This document shows, piece by piece, positions 1 through 5,475 of a DNA stretch of 9,160 nucleotides; position 1 is the first letter of the stretch, and each line of letters starts with the position of its first letter. Under the pieces are notes generated by a model. That model searched no databases. It saw nothing but the letters and a program-made list of their open reading frames with translations, and was not told the DNA's origin. The DNA is taken from assembly GCA_018716365.1 (NCBI GenBank), contig DVKA01000116.1, positions 1 through 9,160 on the forward strand, given 5' to 3'. Source of the stretch: Candidatus Caccocola faecipullorum (GTDB taxonomy: Bacteria; Synergistota; Synergistia; Synergistales; Synergistaceae). The position numbers and the translations under genes were made by a program.

Positions 1-26
1 ACGATTTTTTCAACGGCCTTGAGCAT
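1..26 (-). CDS. sdaAA: L-serine dehydratase alpha subunit, N-terminal fragment (partial)
   Basis: An ATG on the minus strand (bases 26-24) overlaps the TGA stop of the upstream beta-subunit gene in an ATGA arrangement and opens a frame reading MLKAVEKI up to the window edge. Only eight codons are visible, so the identity comes from context: in organisms with a two-subunit iron-sulfur L-serine dehydratase, the alpha subunit (which carries the 4Fe-4S cysteines and most of the active site) is commonly encoded directly after the beta subunit. The start-stop overlap suggests translational coupling. Any other downstream partner is possible on this evidence. Confidence 0.55.
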
Positions 27-688
27 CAGTCTTCACCCTCTATCTTTATCACGCGGACGATGCCCGGGTGCATATTGCGCATCACTTCCGTGTCCACACC
101 CGCGCCCGCGGGGTCGAGCTCTATCACCATCGTCGCAAGGCCGCCGCGAGAGTCCCGGTGCAGCCTCATCGTCGCAATGTTCACGCCGTGCGCAGAGAGG
201 TACGACGTGACGGCGCTGACGACGCCCTGAACGTCTTTGTTCATTATTATCACCGCGGGCAGCGCGCACGATATGTCGACCTGGAAGCCGTCGAGCTTGT
301 GCAGCAGCACCGCGCCGCCGCCTATCGAGTAGCCGACGGCCTCCATCGTGCGCCCGTCGCCCTCGACGACGACGCGCACGGAATTCGGGTGCGCGCCCGC
401 GACCTCTTCGACGTGGAACTCAAATTCCATCCCGGCCTCGCGCGCAAGCTCGAAGGCGCGCCTTATGCCCGGGTCGTCCTGCGCCATGCCCATGAGCCCC
501 GCGACGAGCGCCTTGTCGGTTCCGTGGCCCGCGCCGGTGCTCGCAAAACTGCCGCGCATATAGAGCGCCGCCTTCTTTATCTCGCCGCCCCAGCACATGC
601 GGACGATGCGCCCGATGTGCGCCGCTCCCGCGGTGTGGCTCGACGACGGCCCGACCATTACGGGCCCGATGATTTCCCAAACCGGCAT
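26..688 (-). CDS. sdaAB: L-serine dehydratase, iron-sulfur-dependent, beta subunit
   Basis: Beta subunit (220 aa) of the oxygen-sensitive 4Fe-4S L-serine dehydratase, which deaminates L-serine to pyruvate and ammonia in the cytoplasm. The N-terminus carries the family signature GPSSSHTAGAAHIGR (about residues 12-26), followed by a conserved region with GSFASTGAGHGTDKALVAG (about 46-64). The C-terminal third (from about residue 148) reads as an ACT regulatory domain, with the typical core around VVSAVTSYLSAHGVNIATM. The length is normal for a separate beta subunit. The start is supported by a GGGGTG ribosome-binding site at 694-699 on the minus strand, five bases upstream of the ATG. The gene is transcribed away from the lysine operon and overlaps the probable alpha-subunit gene by four bases. 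The cluster cysteines would be in the alpha subunit. Confidence 0.93.
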   Translation of the reverse strand: MPVWEIIGPVMVGPSSSHTAGAAHIGRIVRMCWGGEIKKAALYMRGSFASTGAGHGTDKALVAGLMGMAQDDPGIRRAFELAREAGMEFEFHVEEVAGAHPNSVRVVVEGDGRTMEAVGYSIGGGAVLLHKLDGFQVDISCALPAVIIMNKDVQGVVSAVTSYLSAHGVNIATMRLHRDSRGGLATMVIELDPAGAGVDTEVMRNMHPGIVRVIKIEGED

Positions 689-710
689 ACTATCACCCCG
701 ATTTCAGAGG

Positions 711-740
711 ATTATGCGATACAGAGCTATCTTATATGAA
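711..740 (-). promoter_or_regulatory. Possible sdaAB promoter
   Basis: Read on the minus strand, TTCATA (740-735) and CATAAT (716-711) are separated by 18 bases, matching the sigma-70 boxes at 4/6 and 5/6 positions. This would start transcription near base 704, just before the sdaAB ribosome-binding site. The match is modest and the spacing is at the edge of normal. A second arrangement (TTGTAT with TATAAG) overlaps it, so this is a tentative call. Confidence 0.3.
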
Positions 741-1040
741 GCGGCGCGAAAATACAAACGCGCGCGCTGCGGCGGACGTTCCGCCGCGCAGCCGCCAGCC
801 TCACGCGCAGCCGCGCGCCGGGGCTTCACGGAGGCGGCGCGAAGCGGCCGATTTTCCGAAACTTCAACGGGAGCGCCGTGATGCGCGCGAAGCGCCGGAC
901 TTTTCCCCTATTCACCGCTCGCGCCTCAATTTCACGCGTCCGCCGCCGCGCTCCGGCGCGCGCCGTAAACAGCCGCCGCATCGCAAGGCCGGCAAAAAGA
1001 GAAAAAAATCGTTTTTCCTCGGATGCAGGCCGTATTCTGC
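741..1040. other. GC-rich intergenic stretch with no convincing gene
   Basis: About 300 bases between the divergent sdaAB and lysW promoter areas. Both strands are open over parts of this region, but the translations are Arg/Pro/Ala-rich and low in hydrophobic core, show no family signature, and lack a good ribosome-binding site, so I call no gene. Local structure includes a hairpin with an 8-bp stem at 769-787 (GCGGCGGA/TCCGCCGC, loop CGT), a perfect 12-base palindrome CGGCGCGCGCCG at 954-965, and a purine tract at about 995-1009. None is followed by a T-run. The composition is strikingly different from the AT-rich leader that starts at about 1040. It could be a decayed gene, an unannotated RNA, or plain spacer. 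Confidence 0.5.
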
Positions 1041-1042
1041 TC

Positions 1043-1070
1043 TTGACAAATAAAATCTTGGGTGTATCAT
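1043..1070 (+). promoter_or_regulatory. Sigma-70-type promoter of the lysine operon
   Basis: A perfect -35 box TTGACA (1043-1048) and a -10 box TATCAT (1065-1070, 5/6) are separated by 16 bases. The predicted start is near 1077, giving an untranslated leader of about 180 bases before lysW. The promoter sits exactly where base composition changes from GC-rich to AT-rich. It is the best promoter match in the window. Confidence 0.75.
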
Positions 1071-1076
1071 ACCTCA

Positions 1077-1259
1077 CCAGGATAAATGAACTTTTTATTA
1101 TTTTATCCAATCTAAATAGTTAAATCTACAGCTATTTATAAACCGCCGTAAGAATTTCAGGCGACAACGAGGTTGTAGAAGACAAATTATTAGATAAATG
1201 AAAAATAAAAAGTTCGCTAAAGTTTAATAAAATAAAATTTTTTACTGGAGGTTATTTTT
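1077..1259 (+). promoter_or_regulatory. Structured AT-rich 5' leader of the lysW operon (candidate cis-regulatory RNA)
   Basis: The leader is AT-rich in a GC-rich genome and contains a long-range inverted repeat: GAACTTTTTATT (1088-1099) is perfectly complementary to AATAAAAAGTTC (1204-1215), enclosing about 104 bases like a closing P1 helix. Possible helices inside or nested: GGATAAA/TTTATCC (1080-1086/1102-1108), AAATAG/CTATTT (1114-1119/1132-1137), CGCC/GGCG (1144-1147/1160-1163) and ACAAC/GTTGT (1164-1168/1172-1176), with an alternative CTACA/TGTAG (1126-1130/1174-1178). The lysW ribosome-binding site GGAGG lies at 1247-1251, and CTGG plus AGG there could pair with CCTC-ACCAG at 1072-1080. 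I see no lysine riboswitch (L-box) or T-box consensus. That this is regulatory is inference. Confidence 0.45.
1198..1227 (+). CDS. Possible nine-codon lysine-rich leader peptide
   Basis: ATG at 1198 opens a nine-codon frame MKNKKFAKV ending in TAA at 1225-1227, with four lysine codons (AAA, AAA, AAG, AAA), 32 bases before lysW. The lysine codons at 1201-1212 overlap the 3' arm of the 12-bp long-range stem (1204-1215), so a ribosome waiting for charged tRNA-Lys would open that helix. Against it: no good ribosome-binding site is visible (the nearest purine run, AGAAGA at 1177-1182, is 15 bases away), and AAA codons arise by chance in AT-rich DNA. No sharp terminator follows, only a T-run at 1238-1243. 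Confidence 0.3.
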   Translation: MKNKKFAKV

Positions 1260-1427
1260 ATGAAAGCTGTATGCGTAGTTTGCGAGGCCAATGTCACCGT
1301 CCCGGACGATTGCTGCGAAGGCGAGCTCGTCATCTGCCCCGACTGCGGGACGGAGCTCGAAGTAGTTTCGCTCGAACCGCTCACGCTTGAGGAAGCGCCG
1401 CAGGTTCAGGAAGACTGGGGAGAATAA
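1260..1427 (+). CDS. lysW: LysW, alpha-aminoadipate/lysine amino-group carrier protein
   Basis: A 55-residue acidic carrier protein. In the LysW pathway the amino group of 2-aminoadipate is attached to the side chain of the C-terminal Glu of LysW, which protects it and presents each intermediate to LysZ, LysY, LysJ and LysK. Visible signatures are a zinc-ribbon-like pair CVVC (residues 5-8) and CPDCG (26-30) and the diagnostic C-terminus EDWGE (51-55). Two further cysteines, C18 and C19, lie between the zinc pairs. The start is fixed by GGAGG at 1247-1251, eight bases upstream. The stop overlaps the lysX start by one base (TAATG). The codons for the terminal WGE include the GGGGAG that serves as the lysX ribosome-binding site. 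First gene of the operon. Confidence 0.96.
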   Translation: MKAVCVVCEANVTVPDDCCEGELVICPDCGTELEVVSLEPLTLEEAPQVQEDWGE

Positions 1428-2263
1428 TGGCCGTCCTGCGCATTCTCTTCACGCGCCTGCGCACCGAAGAGAAGCTGCTTAAAGAGGCGGCGGAGCGCCT
1501 CGGCATACCGTGCGAGCTTCAGCTCGTCTCGGACACCGTTTTCGGCGGCGAGCCGTTCTGTTCGCAGGACGACGTGGTGCTCGCCCGCTGCGTCTCGCAC
1601 AACCAGAACGAGGCGGTCGCGCAGATGCTTGAGACGCAGGGAATCCGCGTCGTCAACCCGTCGCGCGTCATGGGGATATGCGGAAACAAGCTGACGACAT
1701 CGTGCGTGCTTGAGCAGGCCGGCATACCGCAGCCGAAGTATCTCGTCGCTTTCACGCAGGAGGGCGCGCTTGACGCAGTCGAGCGTCTCGGCTATCCCGC
1801 CGTCTGCAAGCCCGTCTCCGGCAGCTGGGGGCGGCTGCTTGCGAAACTCAACGACAGGGAGAGCGCCGAGGCGGTCTTCGAGCACAAGGCCATGCTCGGA
1901 GCGATCCACAACACCTTCTATATTCAGGAGTTCGTCGATAAAGGCAGCTTCGACGTACGCGCCTTCGTCGTGGACGGAGAGCCGCTCTGCGCGATAGCAC
2001 GCACGAGCGAGCACTGGATCACGAACACGGCGCGCGGAGGCTCGGCCTCGAATATGCCGCTCGACGACGAAGTGTCGTCGCTGCTCCGCTCCGTACACGC
2101 CGCGATAGGCGGCGAGTTCCTCGCGATAGACCTCTTCAAACGCGGCGGGCAGTGGCTCGTCAACGAGGTCAACGACGGCGGAGAGTTCCGCAACTCGATA
2201 GCGCCGACCGGTAAGGACATTCCGGGCGCGGTCGTCGAGGCTGCGTGGAACAAGAGAAGATAA
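1427..2263 (+). CDS. lysX: LysX, LysW:alpha-aminoadipate ligase (ATP-grasp)
   Basis: ATP-dependent ligase of 278 aa that joins the alpha-amino group of 2-aminoadipate to the C-terminal Glu of LysW. It is a RimK-like ATP-grasp enzyme: NPSRVMGICGNKLTT around residues 78-92, the ATP-binding CKPVSGSWGRLLAKL around 126-140, the strand FYIQEFVDKGSFDVRAFVVDG (about 164-184), RGGSASN near 203, and the metal/ATP-binding segment AIDLFKRG...WLVNEVN (about 228-247) followed by GGEFRNS. The length is typical. GGGGAG at 1417-1422 sits four bases before the start. Some LysX-like enzymes (ArgX) use glutamate for ornithine synthesis. I cannot separate the two specificities from sequence alone, but a single ligase in an operon with LysK favours lysine or dual use. 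Confidence 0.94.
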   Translation: MAVLRILFTRLRTEEKLLKEAAERLGIPCELQLVSDTVFGGEPFCSQDDVVLARCVSHNQNEAVAQMLETQGIRVVNPSRVMGICGNKLTTSCVLEQAGIPQPKYLVAFTQEGALDAVERLGYPAVCKPVSGSWGRLLAKLNDRESAEAVFEHKAMLGAIHNTFYIQEFVDKGSFDVRAFVVDGEPLCAIARTSEHWITNTARGGSASNMPLDDEVSSLLRSVHAAIGGEFLAIDLFKRGGQWLVNEVNDGGEFRNSIAPTGKDIPGAVVEAAWNKRR

Positions 2264-2265
2264 AA

Positions 2266-2367
2266 ATGAATATTTCCGCGGCCCGCACGACGCTCATAAA
2301 GCGCGGAAAGTGCAAGCGCATAAAGCGCTCGCTCGGCGGGTCGTGTACGTTTGCCGGAAGTTTTTAG
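2266..2367 (+). CDS. Small Lys/Arg-rich ORF between lysX and lysY, candidate leader peptide
   Basis: Two bases after the lysX stop, ATG at 2266 opens a 33-codon frame ending in TAG at 2365-2367. Its centre (residues 11-21) reads IKRGKCKRIKR: four Lys (K12, K15, K17, K20, all AAG) and three Arg, with another Arg at position 7. A 10-base direct repeat CATAAAGCGC (2295-2304 and 2319-2328) encodes the two IKR units, and each copy sits in a small hairpin (2291-2303 and 2315-2329) with an A-rich loop. A purine run AAGAGAAGA (2252-2260) could act as ribosome-binding site, five bases from the start. A terminator follows 27 bases after the stop. The combination resembles a leader-peptide attenuator for a Lys/Arg biosynthesis operon, but expression is unproven. 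Confidence 0.4.
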   Translation: MNISAARTTLIKRGKCKRIKRSLGGSCTFAGSF

Positions 2368-2427
2368 CGTTCGGACGCTGACGGCGGATTCACGGCTCGC
2401 TCCATACGGAAGCGGGCCTTTATTTTT
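2366..2427 (+). terminator. Intra-operon intrinsic terminator (candidate attenuator) before lysY
   Basis: The main hairpin at 2394-2418 pairs GGCTCGCT with AGCGGGCC (eight pairs including one G-T), then after a bulged A two more C-G pairs close an ATAC loop; TTTATTTTT follows at 2419-2427. A smaller hairpin AGCGT-TCGG-ACGCT (2366-2379) precedes it, starting inside the small ORF's stop codon. The 3' arm GCGGGCC (2412-2418) is also perfectly complementary to GGCCCGC at 2280-2286, near the start of the small ORF, which would form a competing antiterminator. Since lysYZJK follow, full termination here would be unproductive, so regulated or partial readthrough is expected. Confidence 0.7.
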
Positions 2428-2463
2428 GAGTTTTTATAAATTTTTCGAAGGGGAGAATTTTTG

Positions 2464-3513
2464 ATGTCAGAGAGAATTCCTGTAACGATATGGGGCGCTA
2501 CGGGCTTTGCGGGAGCAGAGCTGCTCCGCATTTTCGCGCGTCATCCGCATTTTGAGGTAATAGGAGCCGTTTCGCGCTCGAAGGCCGGCACGTCGGTGGG
2601 CGCGGCGCACCCGCATCTGCGCCACGTCTACAACGAGATGACCTTCATTTCGCCTGAGGAGGCGGCGCAGCTTTCGCCAGCGGTTTCGTTCCTCGCCCTG
2701 CCCCACCGCGCCTCGGCGCAGGAGGCCGTGCGCAGGCTCGAAGCTGGCGAGCGCGTCGTCGACCTTTCTGCGGACTTCCGCCTGCGCAGCGCGGAAGAGT
2801 ATAAAAACTGGTACGGCGTAGACCACCCCGCGCCGGAGCTTCTTTCTGAGGCCGTCTACGGGCTGCCGGAGCTACACCGCGCGGAGATGGCGCAGGCGCG
2901 CATCATCTCCGGCGTCGGCTGCAACGCGACTTCGGTCATAACGGCGCTGTTACCGCTCGCTAAGGCGGGGCTTATAGAGGAGGCCCGCGTCGAGTGCCGC
3001 GTCGGCTCGTCCGAGGCCGGGGCGAACGCCGACGAAGGTTCGGCGCATGCGATGCGCAGCCGCGCGATGCGCGTGGTCAGCCCCTTCGTGCACCGCCACA
3101 TGGCGGAGGTCGTGCAGGAGCTTTCTCTGCCGATGAGCGCCTTCACCATGGGCGTCACGACGGCGGAGATGGTGCGCGGCATCCAGTGCCTCGCCCACGT
3201 TACGCTGAACCGCCAGGTGCGCGAGGCCGAGATATGGAAGCTCTACCGCGCGGCGTGGAACGGCGAGCCCTTCGTCTCGTTCACGCCCGCGAAGCCCGCG
3301 CACTTCCGCATTCCCGATCCACGCTTCGTCCTCGGCAGCAACCGCGTACTGACCGGCTTCATGCTCGCGGAGGACGGACGCCGTATGATAGCGGCCTCGG
3401 CGATAGACAATCTGATGAAGGGCGCGGCGGGCTCCGCCGTCCAGTGCGCGAACCTGATGTTCGGCCTCGACGAGACGGAAGGGCTCGACATGATGCCCGT
3501 CTACCCCGCGTAG
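2464..3513 (+). CDS. lysY: LysY, [LysW]-L-2-aminoadipate 6-phosphate reductase
   Basis: NADPH-dependent reductase of 349 aa, paralogous to ArgC, converting LysW-bound aminoadipyl phosphate to the semialdehyde. The N-terminal Rossmann motif is GATGFAG (residues 11-17). The catalytic cysteine is C153 in SGVGCNAT, the form expected for the LysY branch rather than the PGCYPT of classical ArgC. HRHMAEV near residue 210 supplies the ArgC-type histidine region, and the C-terminus has the typical DNLMKGAAGSAVQ followed by NLMFG. The ATG at 2464 is preferred: AAGGGGAG (2448-2455) lies eight bases upstream. An in-frame TTG at 2461 would add one residue and is a weaker choice. The stop overlaps the ribosome-binding site of lysZ. 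Confidence 0.94.
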   Translation: MSERIPVTIWGATGFAGAELLRIFARHPHFEVIGAVSRSKAGTSVGAAHPHLRHVYNEMTFISPEEAAQLSPAVSFLALPHRASAQEAVRRLEAGERVVDLSADFRLRSAEEYKNWYGVDHPAPELLSEAVYGLPELHRAEMAQARIISGVGCNATSVITALLPLAKAGLIEEARVECRVGSSEAGANADEGSAHAMRSRAMRVVSPFVHRHMAEVVQELSLPMSAFTMGVTTAEMVRGIQCLAHVTLNRQVREAEIWKLYRAAWNGEPFVSFTPAKPAHFRIPDPRFVLGSNRVLTGFMLAEDGRRMIAASAIDNLMKGAAGSAVQCANLMFGLDETEGLDMMPVYPA

Positions 3514-3526
3514 GAGGTATATAAAG

Positions 3527-4336
3527 ATGATAGGAGTCGTAAAAATCGGCGGAGCTTCGGGCAACGCGCTCGAACCGCTCATGGATGAAGTAGCGAAAAG
3601 GACGGCCGCAGGCGAACGCTGGATAGTCGTACACGGCGCAAGCGGCGTTATGAACGACCTCTGCGCCGAGCGCGGCGTGGCTATACGCATGGTGACGAGC
3701 CCGAGCGGATACAGAAGCCGCTTCGTCGGCGAGAAGGAGCGCGAGCTCTTCCGCGAGGCGGCACTCTCGTACGGCGCGCGCATAAAGGCGCTTCTAGCAG
3801 AGCGCGGCGTGAAGGCCGAGCAGGCGGACCCGGAGAAAGCCGCCTACGCCGTCGCCAAACGCAAGGACTTCCTGCGCGAGAGCGTGAACGGGCGCATAAG
3901 GATACTGCGCGGCAATTACAGCGGCACTGTAACGAAAATCGACGCCGCGCCGCTGCTCTCGATGCTCGACGGGGGAACCGTCCCAGTCGTGCCGCCGCTC
4001 GCTCTCGACGCGGAACTTTCCATATCGCTCAACATCGACGGAGACCGCCTCGCCGCTCAGATCGCAGGCGCGGTGCGCGCCGAGGCAATGATAATCCTTT
4101 CAAACGTCCCCGGCCTCATGAAAGACGTGAACGACCCCGATTCACTCATAACGTCCGGCCGCCTCGCGCAGTGGGACATTATAGAGCATTACGCCGAGGG
4201 CAATATGAAAAGGAAGCTCGTCGCCTGCAAAGAGGCGCTCGAACTCTCCGTGCCAAGGGTATATCTCGCCGACGGGCGCGTACAGTCGCCCATAGCGAAC
4301 GCCGAGGAGGGACGCGCTACATGTCTGGTTCGTTAA
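3527..4336 (+). CDS. lysZ: LysZ, [LysW]-aminoadipate kinase
   Basis: Amino-acid-kinase-family enzyme (269 aa), homologous to ArgB, that phosphorylates the side-chain carboxylate of LysW-bound 2-aminoadipate with ATP. Visible motifs are KIGGASGN at residues 6-13, VVHGASGVMND at 34-44 (where ArgB has a Gly-rich HGGG loop), SLNIDGDRLAAQIAGAV at 167-183 and LSNVPGLMKD at 191-200, followed by GNMKRKLVACKEAL (225-238). The length matches the family. AGGAGG at 3512-3517 overlaps the lysY stop and is nine bases from the start. The 3' end overlaps lysJ by 16 bases, pointing to coupled translation. An ArgB role in a classical acetylated arginine pathway is unlikely given the LysW context. Confidence 0.93.
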   Translation: MIGVVKIGGASGNALEPLMDEVAKRTAAGERWIVVHGASGVMNDLCAERGVAIRMVTSPSGYRSRFVGEKERELFREAALSYGARIKALLAERGVKAEQADPEKAAYAVAKRKDFLRESVNGRIRILRGNYSGTVTKIDAAPLLSMLDGGTVPVVPPLALDAELSISLNIDGDRLAAQIAGAVRAEAMIILSNVPGLMKDVNDPDSLITSGRLAQWDIIEHYAEGNMKRKLVACKEALELSVPRVYLADGRVQSPIANAEEGRATCLVR

Positions 4337-5475
4337 GCAAGCTTTTCGGCGGACGCGGCCTCGTGCTGACGCACGGAGACGGGCCGTATGTCTGGGACGC
4401 GCAGGGACGCTGTTACGTAGACTTCTTCAACGGCCACGGCGCGGCGCTCTTCGGCCACGCGCACCCCGCGCTGCTGGAGGCCGTCAAAGAGGCCGAGGCC
4501 GGCGTATGGAGCTGCGGCGCTGGCTACGACTCGCCCGTGCGCGAAGAGGTGGCGAACCTCCTCGCCGAGGGCATGGGATGCGACGCGACCGTATTTCTAT
4601 GCAACAGCGGCACCGAGGCCATCGAGGGCGCGCTCAAGCTCGCCGCCGCGCTGCGCAAGGGGCGCGACGAAATCATAGCGGCGCGCCGCGGATTCCACGG
4701 ACGCAGCTGCGGCTCGCTCGGCCTCACCTTCAACCCGAAATACCGCGCGCCCTTCGCCTCGTTCATACACGCGGCGAAGCACTACGCGCCCGAAGAAATT
4801 CCCGAAAAAATCACCGACGCGACGCTCGCCGTATTCATCGAGCCCGTGCAGGGCGAGGGAGGCGTCTACCCGATACCGGAGGAAGTCGGCCGCGCGATAA
4901 CGGAAGCCTGCCGCGCGCACGGAACGCTGCTCGTCGCCGACGAGGTGCAGACCGGCCTCGGACGCTGCGGAAGCTTCTTCGCATCGTACCGCCACGGCCT
5001 CGAGCCCGACATAATCTGCGTCGCGAAGGGGCTCGCGGGCGGACTGCCCGCCGGAGCCGTCGTCTGGCGCAGCGAGCTCGGCGACTTCCCGCCGCACACG
5101 CACGGCTCCACCTACGGCGGCAACGAATTCGTCGCGCGCGTATCGGCGGCGGCGCTAAAGCTCGTCAAGAGCGAAAACCTCTGCGCCCACGCCGAAGAGC
5201 TCGGCGCCTTCATCCGCTCCGAAATAGAGAGCAGAAACATCCCGCTCGTCAGCGCCGTGCGCGGCGACGGCCTGCTCATAGGCGTCGAAAGCGAGATGCC
5301 CTCGCAGGACATAGTCAAGGCGCTCCAGGACAACAGGCTCCTCTCGCTCCCCGCTGGGCCGAGGGTCGTGCGCTTCCTGCCCTCCTTCGCCGTGACGCGC
5401 GAGGCCGCCGCCGAGGGCGTCGAAATATTCGAACGCACCATGCGCGAGCTTGCGGCAAAGGGAGGAAAAGCCTGA
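4321..5475 (+). CDS. lysJ: LysJ, [LysW]-lysine/ornithine aminotransferase
   Basis: PLP-dependent class III aminotransferase (384 aa), related to ArgD, that converts LysW-bound aminoadipate semialdehyde to LysW-lysine using glutamate as amino donor. Motifs in order: NGHGAALFGHAHP near residues 36-48; the phosphate-binding CNSGTEAIEGALKLA (about 95-109); FHGRSCGSLGLT (about 124-135); EPVQGEGGV (about 175-183); the cofactor aspartate D207 in VADEVQTGLGR; and the Schiff-base lysine K236 in VAKGLAGGLPAGA. The frame is open further upstream, but the start at 4321 is chosen because GAGGAGGG at 4304-4311 is nine bases before it and the protein then begins as its homologues do. It overlaps lysZ by 16 bases and its TGA overlaps the lysK ATG by one. 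Confidence 0.94.
   Translation: MSGSLSKLFGGRGLVLTHGDGPYVWDAQGRCYVDFFNGHGAALFGHAHPALLEAVKEAEAGVWSCGAGYDSPVREEVANLLAEGMGCDATVFLCNSGTEAIEGALKLAAALRKGRDEIIAARRGFHGRSCGSLGLTFNPKYRAPFASFIHAAKHYAPEEIPEKITDATLAVFIEPVQGEGGVYPIPEEVGRAITEACRAHGTLLVADEVQTGLGRCGSFFASYRHGLEPDIICVAKGLAGGLPAGAVVWRSELGDFPPHTHGSTYGGNEFVARVSAAALKLVKSENLCAHAEELGAFIRSEIESRNIPLVSAVRGDGLLIGVESEMPSQDIVKALQDNRLLSLPAGPRVVRFLPSFAVTREAAAEGVEIFERTMRELAAKGGKA

Noticed and set aside
736..1053. Open frame of 105 codons on the plus strand in the sdaAB-lysW gap
   Set aside because: Arg/Pro-rich translation with no domain signature and no ribosome-binding site; typical of chance open frames in GC-rich DNA. It also runs through the lysW -35 box.
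826..1110. Open frame of 94 codons on the minus strand across the lysW promoter
   Set aside because: It would run antisense through the promoter and leader, has a basic low-complexity C-terminal half, and resembles no family.
1086..1115. Nine-codon frame MNFLLFYPI at the start of the lysW leader
   Set aside because: No lysine codons; AGGA is only three bases before the ATG. Probably incidental, although it overlaps the 5' arm of the long stem.
1077..1259. Known lysine riboswitch (L-box) or T-box in the lysW leader
   Set aside because: I looked for their conserved cores (for example the T-box AGGGTGG segment) and did not find them; the leader is too AT-rich.
2434..2440. TATAAA before lysY as a separate promoter
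   Set aside because: No -35-like sequence at the right distance (the position falls in the GC-rich terminator stem); the AT-run is better explained as the terminator tail.
4171..4320. Longer N-terminus for LysJ
   Set aside because: The frame is open upstream, but it lies inside lysZ in another frame, gives an Arg-rich sequence unlike aminotransferases, and the strong ribosome-binding site is at 4304-4311.
4506..5474. N-terminal fusion to LysK suggested by the long open frame
   Set aside because: The upstream part is the out-of-frame shadow of lysJ (Arg-rich), and the ATG at 5475 has its own ribosome-binding site.
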